Shown here: positions 25,576 to 35,212 of the stretch, piece after piece
Position numbering within the stretch: position 1 is the first letter of the stretch
Layout: each line of letters begins with the position of its first letter
Assembly (NCBI RefSeq): GCF_022809775.1
Contig: NZ_CP094380.1
Span: forward strand, 1,661,001-1,725,000
Direction: 5' to 3'
DNA: 64,000 nt
Origin: Pseudodesulfovibrio tunisiensis
Lineage (GTDB): Bacteria > Desulfobacterota > Desulfovibrionia > Desulfovibrionales > Desulfovibrionaceae
Program-made: the position numbers and the translations under genes
Notes under the pieces: model-generated
Told to the model about the DNA's origin: nothing
What the model saw: only the letters and a program-made list of their open reading frames with translations
The model's database searches: none

Positions 25576-26499
25576 ATGTCCGAAACCATAGCCATCGCAC
25601 GCATTCTGGAATACGAATCCACCCTGCTCGACTCGGCCGTGGGCCTTGTGCTCAAGGAGGCGGGAATCAAGCCCGATCCCCGGTCGCGGGTGCTGGTCAA
25701 ACCCAACCTGATCTCTTCGACCAACGCGGAACACAGTTGCACCAATGCCCGGATCACGGCCGCAGCCTGCCGCTATCTTCTGGACTGCGGCGCCTATGTC
25801 ACGGTGGCGGATTCCCCGGCCTTCGGCACGGTCAACAGCGTGGCCAGGGCTTCCTGTCTGGACTACGAACTGTCGCGCATCGCCATGAACGTCAGCCCCA
25901 TGCGCAGGCCGCGCTCCGTGCGCTTGAGAAGCGGAAGGAAAATTGCGGTTTCCCGGGATGCACTCGAAGCGGACCTGATCGTGAGCATTCCCCGGCTCAA
26001 GGTGCACGGCCAGATGCGCGTCACTGGCGCGGTCAAGAACCTGTTCGGCTGCGTGGTGGGATTCCGCAAGGCATTTGCACACCGGCGGTTTCCGGACATG
26101 GAGCAGTTCCGGTCCATGATCATGGACCTGTACGAGATTCTTCCGCCCAAGGCCGCGCTCATGGATGCGGTGCGGCCCATGCACAGGGACGGTCCGACCA
26201 AGGGCGAACCGTTCGATCTGGGCCTGATTGCGGCCTCGCACGATCCCGTTGCTCTGGACACGGCCATGTACGACCTGCTGGATCTGACTCCCGAAGCCGT
26301 GCCCCTGTGGGCCGAGGCCGTGAAACGCGACCTGCCCGGGGCGCGCCCCGATTCGCTTGTCTATCCGCTGGAAAAGCCGGACTCCTTTGACGCAACCGGA
26401 TTCGTGATTCCGGAAGTTCTGGACCCGATCCGATTTCAGCCCATGCGGCTGGCCAAGGGACGGCTGCGCAGCCTGTTGAAACGGTTCACAAAAGACTAA
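25576..26499 (+). CDS. DUF362-family protein
   Basis: The 307-residue protein matches the DUF362 family: VLVKPNLISSTN (residues 43-54), the middle SIPRLKVHGQMRVTGAVKNLFGCVVG near 140 (KNL..G motif) and SHDPVALDTAMYDLL near 222. Many family members carry an added 4Fe-4S ferredoxin domain; this one lacks it and ends with a basic tail. The biochemical role of the family is not established. The gene is divergent from the ModF-like gene and precedes hypF by about 30 bases, so it may share hypF transcription. Confidence 0.82.
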   Translation: MSETIAIARILEYESTLLDSAVGLVLKEAGIKPDPRSRVLVKPNLISSTNAEHSCTNARITAAACRYLLDCGAYVTVADSPAFGTVNSVARASCLDYELSRIAMNVSPMRRPRSVRLRSGRKIAVSRDALEADLIVSIPRLKVHGQMRVTGAVKNLFGCVVGFRKAFAHRRFPDMEQFRSMIMDLYEILPPKAALMDAVRPMHRDGPTKGEPFDLGLIAASHDPVALDTAMYDLLDLTPEAVPLWAEAVKRDLPGARPDSLVYPLEKPDSFDATGFVIPEVLDPIRFQPMRLAKGRLRSLLKRFTKD

Positions 26500-26530
26500 A
26501 TCCAGCTTGCGAATCCCGGCTTCCGAGGCT

Positions 26531-28867
26531 ATGACGGATTCCATGTCATTGCTTCGCCGCCGCTTCACCATTACCGGTCAGGTTCAGGGCGTGGGATTTC
26601 GTCCCTTCGTCTATCGCACGGCCTTGGACAACGGGGTTTGCGGCTGTGTCCGCAACTCGTCCGAGGGCGTGATCATCGAAACACAGGGCACGTCGATTCA
26701 GGTGACGGGATTCGCTTCGGACCTCGAAGCCAAGCTGCCGCCTCTGGCGCGCATCGTGACCCTTGAAGCCGAGGACATTTCCGTGGTGGACGGCGAGGAA
26801 GCCTTTGCCATCCTGAAATCCACGGGCGGAAAAGGGCATTCCGTGCTCATCAGCCCGGACGTGGCCACCTGCCCGGATTGTCTGGCGGACATGAGCGACC
26901 CGACCAACCGCCGCTATCGCTACCCCTTCACCAACTGCACCAACTGCGGGCCGCGCTACACCATTACCCGATCCATTCCCTATGATCGGCCCAAGACCTC
27001 CATGGCCTGCTTTCCCCTGTGCCCGGATTGCGAGCATGAATACAACGATCCGCTCGACCGGCGATTCCATGCCCAGCCCAATGCCTGTCCGGTGTGCGGT
27101 CCCAAAACATGGCTCACGACGCCGGACGGCCGTACTCTGGCGCAGGGCGACGAATCCATTCGGCGGCTGGCCCATGAACTGGCGGATGGCAAGGTTGCGG
27201 CCATCAAGGGCCTCGGCGGATTCCATCTGGCGTGCGACGCGGCCAACGAGCAGGCCGTGGCCGAACTGCGGCTTCGCAAGCACAGGCCGGACAAGCCGCT
27301 GGCCGTAATGGTGCCGAACATGGACGCGGCTCGGCAGCTTGCGGACATCCAGCCTGCGGAAGAGGAATGGCTGACCGGAATCCAGCGGCCCATCGTGCTG
27401 GCCGCACGCCGTACCGACGCGCCCATTGCCGCGTCCATTGCGCCGGACACGAATTTTCTGGGCATCATGCTGCCCTACACTCCGCTGCACCACATCCTGC
27501 TGCACGATTTTGCCGAAGCCTCCGGCCATGCGGCTCCGGCTCTGGTCATGACTTCGGGCAACATGAGTTCCGAGCCCATCAGTCTGGGCAATCGGGAAGC
27601 GGCATCCCGACTCAAGGATATCGCGGACGTGTTTCTGTTCCACAATCGGGACATCCTGATCCGCACGGATGACTCGGTGCTGCGCGTGAATCCCTTTTCC
27701 GGCCAGCCCATGCACATGCGCCGGGCGCGCGGGTTCATTCCCGGTCCGGTATTTCTGGCCGAATCCGGCCCCACGGTTCTGGGAACCGGCCCGGAACTCA
27801 AGTGCACCCTGACTCTGACCAAGGGAAATCAGGCCTTTTCCAGCCAGCACATCGGCAACCTGACCAATCTGGAGAACCTTGGCTTCTACAAGGAAATTCT
27901 TGCGCATCTTCAGGACATCCTTCAGGTGCGCCCCGAGCTCATCGTGCACGACCTGCACCCGGACTACATGACATCCTCGCTGGCCGAGAAATTGTCCGGA
28001 GAGACCGGAATTCCGCTGGCCGTGCTGCAGCACCACTATGCGCACATTCATGCGGTGCTGGCCGAGAACAGGCATCGGACTCCGGCCATCGGGCTTGCCT
28101 TGGACGGCACCGGACTGGGCCAGGATCACACCATCTGGGGCGGGGAATGCCTGTTCGTCGACCCGGAGAGTCTGGAGCATCAGCGACTGGCGCATTTCAC
28201 GCACATCAACCTGCCCGGGGGCGAGGCTGCGGTGCGCGAACCATGGCGCATTGCGCAGGCCGCGCTCTGGAAGCTGGGCATCACCGAACCCGGCAGGTAC
28301 CGCTGGTCGTGGCTCGACGAATTCGGCCCGGTCAGCCGCATGCTGCCCCAGCTTCTGGAAAAGGGCGTGAACTGTCCGGCCACGAGCAGCTGCGGCAGAC
28401 TGTTCGACGCGGTCGCGGCTCTGTGCGGACTGTGCAACAGGATCACCTATGAAGGGCAGGCCGCGATCCAGCTGGAAAAGGTGCAGGACATGAGCGAGAC
28501 CTCGGCCTATCCCTGCCCCATGATTTCCGAAGACCCGGCGCAGCTGGACACCCTGTCCCTGTTTCGCGCGGCGTTCGAAGATCTTGAGCACGGTACCCCG
28601 GTCCCCAAGGTATCCCGCCGCTTCCATCTTGGCCTGATTCGCGGCCTGACCGACATGGCCACAGCCTTTTCCTCCCTGCTGGGCATCCCCCACATCGCGC
28701 TCTCCGGCGGTGTGATGCAGAATCTGACCCTTGCCACGGAGCTCCCCATGGCTCTGGAAGCTGAAGGGCTTGTCCCCTTGGTGCATACGCAGGTGCCGCC
28801 CAATGATGCCTGCATTTCCCTCGGACAGGCGGCCTGGGGGCAGAGAAAGTTGCTTCTGGAGGAGTAG
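26531..28867 (+). CDS. hypF: Carbamoyltransferase HypF, [NiFe]-hydrogenase maturation
   Basis: The 778-residue protein turns carbamoyl phosphate into the thiocarbamoyl precursor of the cyanide ligands of the hydrogenase active site. Domains in order are acylphosphatase (about 8-95, GQVQGVGFRPFVYR), two zinc fingers (about 105-190, CPDCLADM, CTNCGP, CPDCEHEY, CPVCGP), a YrdC-like domain (about 195-380, KGLGGFHLACDA, TSGNMSSEPI) and a Kae1-like domain (about 385-770, HHYAHIHAVLAE, LDGTGLG, SGGVMQN). The start at 26531 is a choice; ATGs at 26507 and 26543 are also in frame. No other hyp gene is close. The stop codon abuts repeat array B. Confidence 0.95.
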   Translation: MTDSMSLLRRRFTITGQVQGVGFRPFVYRTALDNGVCGCVRNSSEGVIIETQGTSIQVTGFASDLEAKLPPLARIVTLEAEDISVVDGEEAFAILKSTGGKGHSVLISPDVATCPDCLADMSDPTNRRYRYPFTNCTNCGPRYTITRSIPYDRPKTSMACFPLCPDCEHEYNDPLDRRFHAQPNACPVCGPKTWLTTPDGRTLAQGDESIRRLAHELADGKVAAIKGLGGFHLACDAANEQAVAELRLRKHRPDKPLAVMVPNMDAARQLADIQPAEEEWLTGIQRPIVLAARRTDAPIAASIAPDTNFLGIMLPYTPLHHILLHDFAEASGHAAPALVMTSGNMSSEPISLGNREAASRLKDIADVFLFHNRDILIRTDDSVLRVNPFSGQPMHMRRARGFIPGPVFLAESGPTVLGTGPELKCTLTLTKGNQAFSSQHIGNLTNLENLGFYKEILAHLQDILQVRPELIVHDLHPDYMTSSLAEKLSGETGIPLAVLQHHYAHIHAVLAENRHRTPAIGLALDGTGLGQDHTIWGGECLFVDPESLEHQRLAHFTHINLPGGEAAVREPWRIAQAALWKLGITEPGRYRWSWLDEFGPVSRMLPQLLEKGVNCPATSSCGRLFDAVAALCGLCNRITYEGQAAIQLEKVQDMSETSAYPCPMISEDPAQLDTLSLFRAAFEDLEHGTPVPKVSRRFHLGLIRGLTDMATAFSSLLGIPHIALSGGVMQNLTLATELPMALEAEGLVPLVHTQVPPNDACISLGQAAWGQRKLLLEE

Positions 28868-30032
28868 AGCGGGCGGCGCGTTTCGCGCCTTGAAGAGGTG
28901 GAGTTGCACCAGCACTGCCAGCCGTGCCGGGCGAAGCAATTCGCCGTCGACTGCGCGCCAGCTTGTTTAGTGAAGATTTCGCCCTTCTCGGGCGAATTAC
29001 TTTTATTCCAAGGCGGATAAAAGTAATCAAAAGCCGCCTTTTGGGACCGCCACAGCCGTGCGCGTTTCCTACTTGATCAAGGCTGTTCTGCCGTGCGTCC
29101 GCCACTGGGACGGATGCCTTGATCAAAGGGAAACGATGGGAGGTTGGTTGGGCCGGGGGAGCTTGGTTGGGACGAGGCGACTTCTCACGCCCAGCACACT
29201 GTCCCCTTACTCAGACCGAATTTCGGCTCGCGAGGGCTTGGAACCAGTTGAAGCGACCGAAGCCGGGGCGAAGCGGTTTCCGCAGGAAACGTCGCAATCG
29301 CCCGGCGGGAGGGCGCTACTGGTTCCTGCCCGAGGGAGTCAAGAGCACAGTGCAAAGGGGCTTTTTTTTCGTTTATTTTTTTGCCCCAACAAAAAAATGA
29401 ACTCGCCCGGGAAGGGCGAAATCCTTACCTTGCAGGATGGTACGGCGAATACGGCGCGGCTACGCGCCTTGAAGAGGTGGGGCTGTACCAACTTGACGGG
29501 CCGGGCCGGGCGAAGCAATTCGCCGTAGACTGCGCGTCAGCTTGTTTAGTGAAGATTTCGCCCTTCCCGGGCGAATTACTTTTATTCCAAGGCGGATAAA
29601 AGTAATCAAAAGCCGCCTTTTGGGACCGCCCCGGCCGTGCGCGTTTCCTACTTGATCAAGGCTGTTCTGCCGTGCGTCCGCCACAGGAAAGGATGCCTTG
29701 ATCAAAGGGAAACGGTGGGAGGTTGGCTAGGCCGGGGGAGCTTGTCACGCCTTGCGCGATGTCCCTTACCGTGACCGAATTTCGGCTCGCGAGGGCTTGG
29801 AACCAGTCGAAGCGACCGAAGCCGGGGCGATGCGGTTTCCGCAGGAAACGTCGCAATCGCCCGGCGAAAGGTCGCTACTGGTTCCTGCCCGAGAGAGTCG
29901 GGAGCACAGTGCAAAGGGGCTTTTTTTTCGTTTATTTTTTTGCCTCAACAAAAAAATGAACTCGCCCGGGAAGGGCGAAATTCTCACCTTGCAGGATGGT
30001 ACGGCGAAGGTGGCGCGGCTACGCGCCCTGAA
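28868..30032 (-). repeat. Array B: two tandem ~560-bp structured repeat units, inverted relative to array A
   Basis: Read on the minus strand, units run from about 30027 to 29468 and from there to 28889, with spacings of 559 and 579 bases, and carry the same modules as array A: the GGCGCG palindrome, A/T-rich GGGGC/GCCCC module, GATCAAGGC inverted repeat and the ATTACTTTTAT stem. The inner end (next to hypF) carries the variant CGGCTGGCAGTGCTGGTGCA that is also found only at the inner end of array A, and the junction CCCGTCAAGTTGGTACAGCC matches the first junction of array A. The array fills the gap between the converging hypF and aminotransferase genes. Confidence 0.93.
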
Positions 30033-30040
30033 AAACCATG

Positions 30041-30073
30041 AAAAAGCCCGCCACGGATAACCATGGCGGGCCT
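30041..30073. terminator. Terminator downstream of the class V aminotransferase
   Basis: GCCCGCCA pairs with TGGCGGGC; on the minus strand the stem is followed by TTTTT. It separates array B from the aminotransferase gene. Confidence 0.8.
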
Positions 30074-30096
30074 TCAATTCCAAAAAGATAACAAGA

Positions 30097-31236
30097 CTAC
30101 AGCGCCTTCAGCACCTCTCCGAGTTCCTCAAGGTATTCGGCGAGCATGGCCGGGGTGATGTCGCCCATGTGGCCGATGCGAAAAATCACGCGTTTGCCAG
30201 CCTTTTCCATTTCCGCGTTGACCTTGCCGTAGCCGGGATCGAACAGATAGCCCTTGGCGCGCATGGATTCCTTGACGCCCTTCTTGAGCTGTTCCACGGT
30301 CAGCCCCTGCGGGCACTGCACCGTGGTCAGGGTTGGAGAACGATGGCCATCCTGCGCAAACAGGTCGAATCCGTCCATGGAGGACACCCATTCCGCGGTC
30401 TGTGCGCGCATGGCCGCATGCCGGGCGAACCGGTTCTCCACGCCTTCCTCGTTCACGATGTAGTCGAGCTGCGCCCAAAGCTGGTTCACAAGCTGGGTGT
30501 TGGGCGTGGTCAGGGTCTGGTTGATCCGCGCCTTGGCGAGCTGGTTGAGGATGCAGGACGAATACCCGCGATTCGCAACCCGGGCCGCCTTTTCCTCGGC
30601 CTCGCGCCCCACAAGGGCGATGCCGAACCCCGCAGGCAGAGCCAGACTCTTCTGCGTGGCGGTCACGTACATGGCGGGCTGTGCCTCCATGATCTTCAGG
30701 TCCGTGCCGCCGAAGATGGACACTCCGTCCACCACAGGCATGGCCCCGAACTCGCGAATCAGGGAACACACGGCGACGATGTCGTTGGTCACGCCCGTGC
30801 TGGTCTCGTTGTGCGTGAACGTGACCACGGCGGGCCGCACGCGCTCAAGCGTTTTCCGCAGCACATCGGGATCAATGGCCCGGCCATAGTCGAACCGCAA
30901 CTGCTCGCACTGCTTGCCGTTGGCCGACGCAATCCTGCCGAACAGATCGCCGAACGCGCCCACAGTGACGTTGAGCATGGTCTCACCGTCCGCCACGAGA
31001 GAGCGGACTGCGGCTTCCATGGCCGTGGACCCGGACCCGTTGATGAGCATGGGCTGGTACGAATCATCCACCAGAGCCACGCGACGCAGGTTCTCCATGA
31101 TCGGAGCCATGCGCTTCACGTTCTCGGAATCGCGATGCCCGAACTCGGGCAGTTCCCCGGCGGCCTTGGCCTCGTCGCGGATATAGGTGGGACCGGTTAT
31201 GAACAACTTGAGCGGCGTGAAATCAGGCTTGGTCAT
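30097..31236 (-). CDS. Class V aminotransferase (alanine/serine-glyoxylate type)
   Basis: The 379-residue PLP enzyme begins at 31236 behind GGATGGAG. Visible features are LFITGPTYIRDEA (substrate Pro-Thr region), ALVDDSYQPMLINGSGSTAMEAAVRS in two blocks near 50-75, the PLP-stacking and Asp region FTHNETSTGV and VVDGVSIFGG (about 165-180), and the PLP Lys in TATQKSLALPAGF near 195. The family moves amino groups between serine or alanine and glyoxylate or pyruvate. It is transcribed divergently from the FAD/Fe-S dehydrogenase gene, so both may share control of two- or three-carbon acid metabolism. The substrate is not fixed by sequence. Confidence 0.85.
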   Translation of the reverse strand: MTKPDFTPLKLFITGPTYIRDEAKAAGELPEFGHRDSENVKRMAPIMENLRRVALVDDSYQPMLINGSGSTAMEAAVRSLVADGETMLNVTVGAFGDLFGRIASANGKQCEQLRFDYGRAIDPDVLRKTLERVRPAVVTFTHNETSTGVTNDIVAVCSLIREFGAMPVVDGVSIFGGTDLKIMEAQPAMYVTATQKSLALPAGFGIALVGREAEEKAARVANRGYSSCILNQLAKARINQTLTTPNTQLVNQLWAQLDYIVNEEGVENRFARHAAMRAQTAEWVSSMDGFDLFAQDGHRSPTLTTVQCPQGLTVEQLKKGVKESMRAKGYLFDPGYGKVNAEMEKAGKRVIFRIGHMGDITPAMLAEYLEELGEVLKAL

Positions 31237-31527
31237 GCTCCATCCTTTGAATGATTTTGCGAAAATTGGCAAAATGCGAAACACGGGCAGTTCGGAAAAC
31301 CGGAATTTATCCCTTGTCTTGTCACATGTCCAGACATGCCCTTCGACCCATTCTCCTCCCCCGGTAGAATGCAACCGACGAAAACAACCGTATCGCAATG
31401 CTTTTGTTACAATTCAGGAGGAAGACCGCCTTGGGGGTTGCCAGAAGCGCTCAAGATTCTTAACTTGCCATTTCCGTCGTAACACCGTAACCACCAGCCT
31501 TCACCCTTATTCCCGGAGGCATATCAC

Positions 31528-34500
31528 ATGGCTCAACTCGGACCACATATTTCCATATCAGATGAACAGCTCATCACGCGCGTGCTCGGCGTGGTGGACA
31601 TGGACCAGTACCACGACTGGCCGGAGGACGTGCAACGGCTCGCCTCCACACTGGCCGCGGAACTGTTCATGGTGCGCTACAACCCCTTTATCGACCCGGA
31701 ACTGGTCCGCACGGCAGTGGACCGCCGGTTGAACATGGCCAAACCGCTGCTGTCCGGCGAATTTCCCAAGATTCTCACCGCAGGCATCAATGAATTCTGG
31801 GCTGCTTACGATGCGGAACAGGCATTCCTCAAGAAACTCACGTCCCGACTCAGAAAATTTCTGCCCGAACGCGCCATTGGCAACGAGCCGAACTGCCGCG
31901 TGGAATCCGCCACGGACGCGACCGACCTGCGCATGGAGCTCCCCCTGCTCGTGCTCTTTCCCGAGACCGAACCCCAGATTCAGCAGATCGTGCGTCTGGC
32001 CAACGAACTCGAATTCGGCATCATCCCGCGCGGCGGCGGCACGGGCCTGACCGGCGGCGCCATCCCGGTCTTGGGCCGCACCGTGATCCTGTCCCTGTCC
32101 CGTTTCAAACGGATTCTGGAAGTGAATCCCGAAACCATGACCATCAAGGCCCAGTCCGGCGTGATCACGCTGGATGCCATCAACGCGGCCGCGAAAAAGG
32201 ACATGCTCTTCACCGTGGACCCGGCTTCCAAGGCGGGCTCCAGCCTCGGCGGCAACATTTCCGAGAACTCGGGCGGCCCATTCTGTTTCGAGTACGGCAC
32301 CACCATCGACAACATCCTGAGCTACCGCATCGTTTCCCCCGAGGGCGATATTCAGGAAGTCCGGCGCAGGGAACATCCGCGCCACAAGATTTTCCCGGAC
32401 GAAACCGCCGTATTCGACATCCACGACGCGAACGGCAAGCTCGTGGACACCGTGTCCCTGCCCGGCGACCAGATTCGCGGGGAAGGTCTGGGCAAGGACG
32501 TGTCCAACAAGTACCTCGGCGGTCTGCCCGGCGTGCAGAAGGAAGGCGTGGACGGCGTGATCACGGTCTGCGAATTCACCTGCTACCCCACGCTTGCCCA
32601 CTCCCGCACCCTGTGCCTGGAATTCTACGGCAAGAGCATGCGCAACGCCATGCTGGTCATCAAGGACGTGGTTGCGCTGCGTGACCGGATTCGCGAGGAA
32701 GGCGATCTGGTCAAGATTTCCGCACTTGAGGAATTCGGTCCCAAGTACGTGCAGGCCATCGATTATCAGGCCAAGTCCATGCAATACGAAGGCGACCCGA
32801 TTTCCGTGCTTCTGCTCCAGCTCGACTCGGACCACGAGGACGCGCTGAACGAGGCTGCGGCCACCATTGTTTCCATTGCCCAGCCCTATGAGGGCGTGGA
32901 CATCTTCTCGGCCCGCGACGACAAGGAAGCCGAATTCTTCTGGGAGGACCGCCACAAGCTGTCCGCCATCGCCAAGCGCACCTCGGGCTTCAAGATCAAC
33001 GAGGACGTGGTCATCCCCATGGAGGTGATCCCGGACTTCTCCGATTTTCTGGAAGATCTGAACCTCATCTATCTGGCCAAGATCTACGCCAAGACCCTGA
33101 AACGGGTCCGGGACATGGAACTGGTCAATGACGAGGATGAAGACATCCGGGAAGGCCTGTCCCGAGCCCGGGACATCATGGACGGCAAGATCACGTCCAG
33201 AGACCTTTCCGATCAGGAACAGGAGGCCCAATGCAGGTTTCTGTTCGTCAAGCTGCGGGACAAGTATCCCAAGCTGGACCGCGAGATAAAGGCCATGTGG
33301 GAGGAGATGCAGGCCAAGCGCATAGTCATTGCCAACCACATGCACGCGGGCGACGGCAACTGTCACGTCAACCTGCCGGTCAATTCCAACGACCCGGAAA
33401 TGCTGGCCTCGGCACATGAGGCCGCCGGAATCGTCATGTCCCGCGTTCTGGAGTTCAAGGGCGAGGTCTCGGGCGAACACGGCATCGGCATCACCAAGAT
33501 CGCATTCCTGAGCGATGAAAAGATCAGGGCGCTCGCCGAATACAAGAAGAAGGTGGACCCGCGCGACGTGCTCAACCCGGGCAAGCTGACCCGCCGCAAT
33601 CTCCCGGGTGAGCCCTTCACCTTCTCGTTCAACCGGCTGATCAATGATCTGGACAAGACGGCTCTCCGCGACAAGGAAGAGCTGATGCACCTGCTCAGGA
33701 ACATCCAGACCTGCACCCGCTGCGGCAAGTGCAAGCAGGTCTGCCCCATGTACCATCCCATGCAGGGCATGATGTTCCACCCGCGCAACAAGAACATCAG
33801 TCTGGGCGCGCTCATCGAGGCCATCTACTATTCGCAGATCCAGGCCGGAGAACCCGCGCCCGATCTCATGGATCGCCTGCGCAACCTCATGGAACACTGC
33901 ACGGCCTGCGGCAAGTGCACGCAGGTCTGCCCGGTGAAGATCGATTCGGCCGGGGCGGCTCTGGCCATGCGCGCATTTCTCGAATACCGGGGCAAATCCG
34001 GGCATCAGGTCAAGCATCTCGTGCTCCGCAATCTGGCCAAGTCCCCGGCCACTCGCGTTCCCAAGGTCGCCAAAGTTCTGGCTCTGGGGCAAACTCTCCA
34101 GAACAAGGCCCTCGGCGTGATCCCGGGCAAATGGCTGTCCCGCATCTCCAGCCCGATCTTCCGCAGCACAGGCCCGGAAATGAGCACCCAGCAGCTTCAG
34201 GACCTGCTCGTTCTGGAAAAGGGATCGGTCTTCCGCAACAACGGCGCCAGACGCGAGGACACGGTTCTCTACTTTCCGGGCTGCGGCGCGTCGCTCTTTT
34301 CCAGCGACATAGGCCTGGCCACCTTCTATCTGCTGCTCAAGACCGGGACCAACGTGGTCATGCCGGACCAGCACATGTGCTGCGGCTATCCCCTGCTGGC
34401 CAGCGGCTGCGAAGAGGCCTACAAGACCAACCGCCACCGCAACGTGCAGGCCATGCTCGACCTGCTCGTGAAGACCGGCAAGGCGGGCCTCAAGGCCACC

Positions 34501-35055
34501 ACGCTGGTCACGGCCTGCGGCACCTGCCGCGAGTCGCTCCAGTCCTACGATTTCTCGCAGGAACTGGTCGATCCCCTGCGCCACGTGGACATCATGCAGT
34601 TCGTCATGGAACGGCTGCCGAAAATCGAAGGCTGTTCCGAAGACGTGCTCTACCATGCCGCCTGCCACGCGGAATGGGTGGATGCGCCCAAGAAGAAGGC
34701 CGCCGAGAGCTACCGCTCCGCACTGGCGGACATGACCGGACGCGACGTGGAGCTCTCCCCGGGCTGCTGCGGCGAATCCGGCCTTGGCGCACTGACCAGC
34801 CCGGCCATCTACAACCGCATCCGCGAGCGCAAGAAGGAACGGCTCGAGGAAGGCTTTGCCGCCAACGCCGCACGGCCCGTAGTGGTCGGCTGCCCGTCCT
34901 GCAAGGTCGGCATCAAGCGGTCCCTGATCCAGCTCAAGCGCAGGAACGAGGTCATGCATACCTCGGAATACCTCGCCCGCTGCCTCGGTGGCACGGACTG
35001 GAAGACCGAATGCTTCCAGCTCCTCAATCAGCTCGACCGCAAGGGCGCCAACTAG
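31528..35055 (+). CDS. FAD-linked dehydrogenase fused to Fe-S (CCG-domain) subunit, D-lactate/glycolate type
   Basis: The 1175-residue protein starts behind GGAGG. It joins a GlcD/D-lactate-dehydrogenase-like half and a GlpC/LutA-like half. The first half has the FAD motif PRGGGTGLTGGAIP near 170, GSSLGGNISENSGG near 235, and the C-terminal FAD-oxidase HMHAGDGNCHVNLPV and GEVSGEHGIG near 610-655. The second half has two 4Fe-4S motifs (CTRCGKCKQVCP and CTACGKCTQVCP, residues 730-810) and CCG domains (HMCCGYPLLASGC, CHAEW and PGCCGESGLGAL). Electrons would pass from a 2-hydroxyacid through FAD to Fe-S clusters and on to the membrane or a cytoplasmic acceptor. Lactate is a main growth substrate of this group, which makes it the best guess. 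Confidence 0.88.
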   Translation: MAQLGPHISISDEQLITRVLGVVDMDQYHDWPEDVQRLASTLAAELFMVRYNPFIDPELVRTAVDRRLNMAKPLLSGEFPKILTAGINEFWAAYDAEQAFLKKLTSRLRKFLPERAIGNEPNCRVESATDATDLRMELPLLVLFPETEPQIQQIVRLANELEFGIIPRGGGTGLTGGAIPVLGRTVILSLSRFKRILEVNPETMTIKAQSGVITLDAINAAAKKDMLFTVDPASKAGSSLGGNISENSGGPFCFEYGTTIDNILSYRIVSPEGDIQEVRRREHPRHKIFPDETAVFDIHDANGKLVDTVSLPGDQIRGEGLGKDVSNKYLGGLPGVQKEGVDGVITVCEFTCYPTLAHSRTLCLEFYGKSMRNAMLVIKDVVALRDRIREEGDLVKISALEEFGPKYVQAIDYQAKSMQYEGDPISVLLLQLDSDHEDALNEAAATIVSIAQPYEGVDIFSARDDKEAEFFWEDRHKLSAIAKRTSGFKINEDVVIPMEVIPDFSDFLEDLNLIYLAKIYAKTLKRVRDMELVNDEDEDIREGLSRARDIMDGKITSRDLSDQEQEAQCRFLFVKLRDKYPKLDREIKAMWEEMQAKRIVIANHMHAGDGNCHVNLPVNSNDPEMLASAHEAAGIVMSRVLEFKGEVSGEHGIGITKIAFLSDEKIRALAEYKKKVDPRDVLNPGKLTRRNLPGEPFTFSFNRLINDLDKTALRDKEELMHLLRNIQTCTRCGKCKQVCPMYHPMQGMMFHPRNKNISLGALIEAIYYSQIQAGEPAPDLMDRLRNLMEHCTACGKCTQVCPVKIDSAGAALAMRAFLEYRGKSGHQVKHLVLRNLAKSPATRVPKVAKVLALGQTLQNKALGVIPGKWLSRISSPIFRSTGPEMSTQQLQDLLVLEKGSVFRNNGARREDTVLYFPGCGASLFSSDIGLATFYLLLKTGTNVVMPDQHMCCGYPLLASGCEEAYKTNRHRNVQAMLDLLVKTGKAGLKATTLVTACGTCRESLQSYDFSQELVDPLRHVDIMQFVMERLPKIEGCSEDVLYHAACHAEWVDAPKKKAAESYRSALADMTGRDVELSPGCCGESGLGALTSPAIYNRIRERKKERLEEGFAANAARPVVVGCPSCKVGIKRSLIQLKRRNEVMHTSEYLARCLGGTDWKTECFQLLNQLDRKGAN

Positions 35056-35077
35056 ACAGCCCCCGAATGCAACAATG

Positions 35078-35116
35078 AAAAAGGCCCGGCCATCAGTAGA
35101 TGGCCGGGCCTTTTTC
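35078..35116 (+). terminator. Rho-independent terminator after the dehydrogenase fusion
   Basis: AAAAAGGCCCGGCCATC pairs with GATGGCCGGGCCTTTTT, a near-perfect stem with T-rich ends on both strands. Confidence 0.9.
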
Positions 35117-35128
35117 ATTCTCGAAACA

Positions 35129-35212
35129 TATGGGAATCCAAGGGGCCTTGCTCCTTGGCGGGTGCAGGGCAGCGCTCTGCCCTCCCCGAAGGGGTTGCCG
35201 GAGGCCTTTCCC
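35129..35212 (-). repeat. 3'-end structured element, copy 1
   Basis: On the minus strand the sequence directly after the aminotransferase stop reads AAGGCCTCCGGCAACCCC, then hairpins CCCC-TTC-GGGG, AGGGCAG-AGCG-CTGCCCT and CCAAGG-..-CCTTGG, ending GGATTCCC. A second copy with the same order lies at 42448-42525 behind another minus-strand gene, and a related one follows polA at 63888. Confidence 0.75.

Noticed and set aside
31558..35118. Nearly 1190-codon open frame antisense to the dehydrogenase fusion
   Set aside because: It is a shadow of third-position GC bias; no recognisable motif is present, whereas the plus strand encodes FAD and Fe-S motifs.
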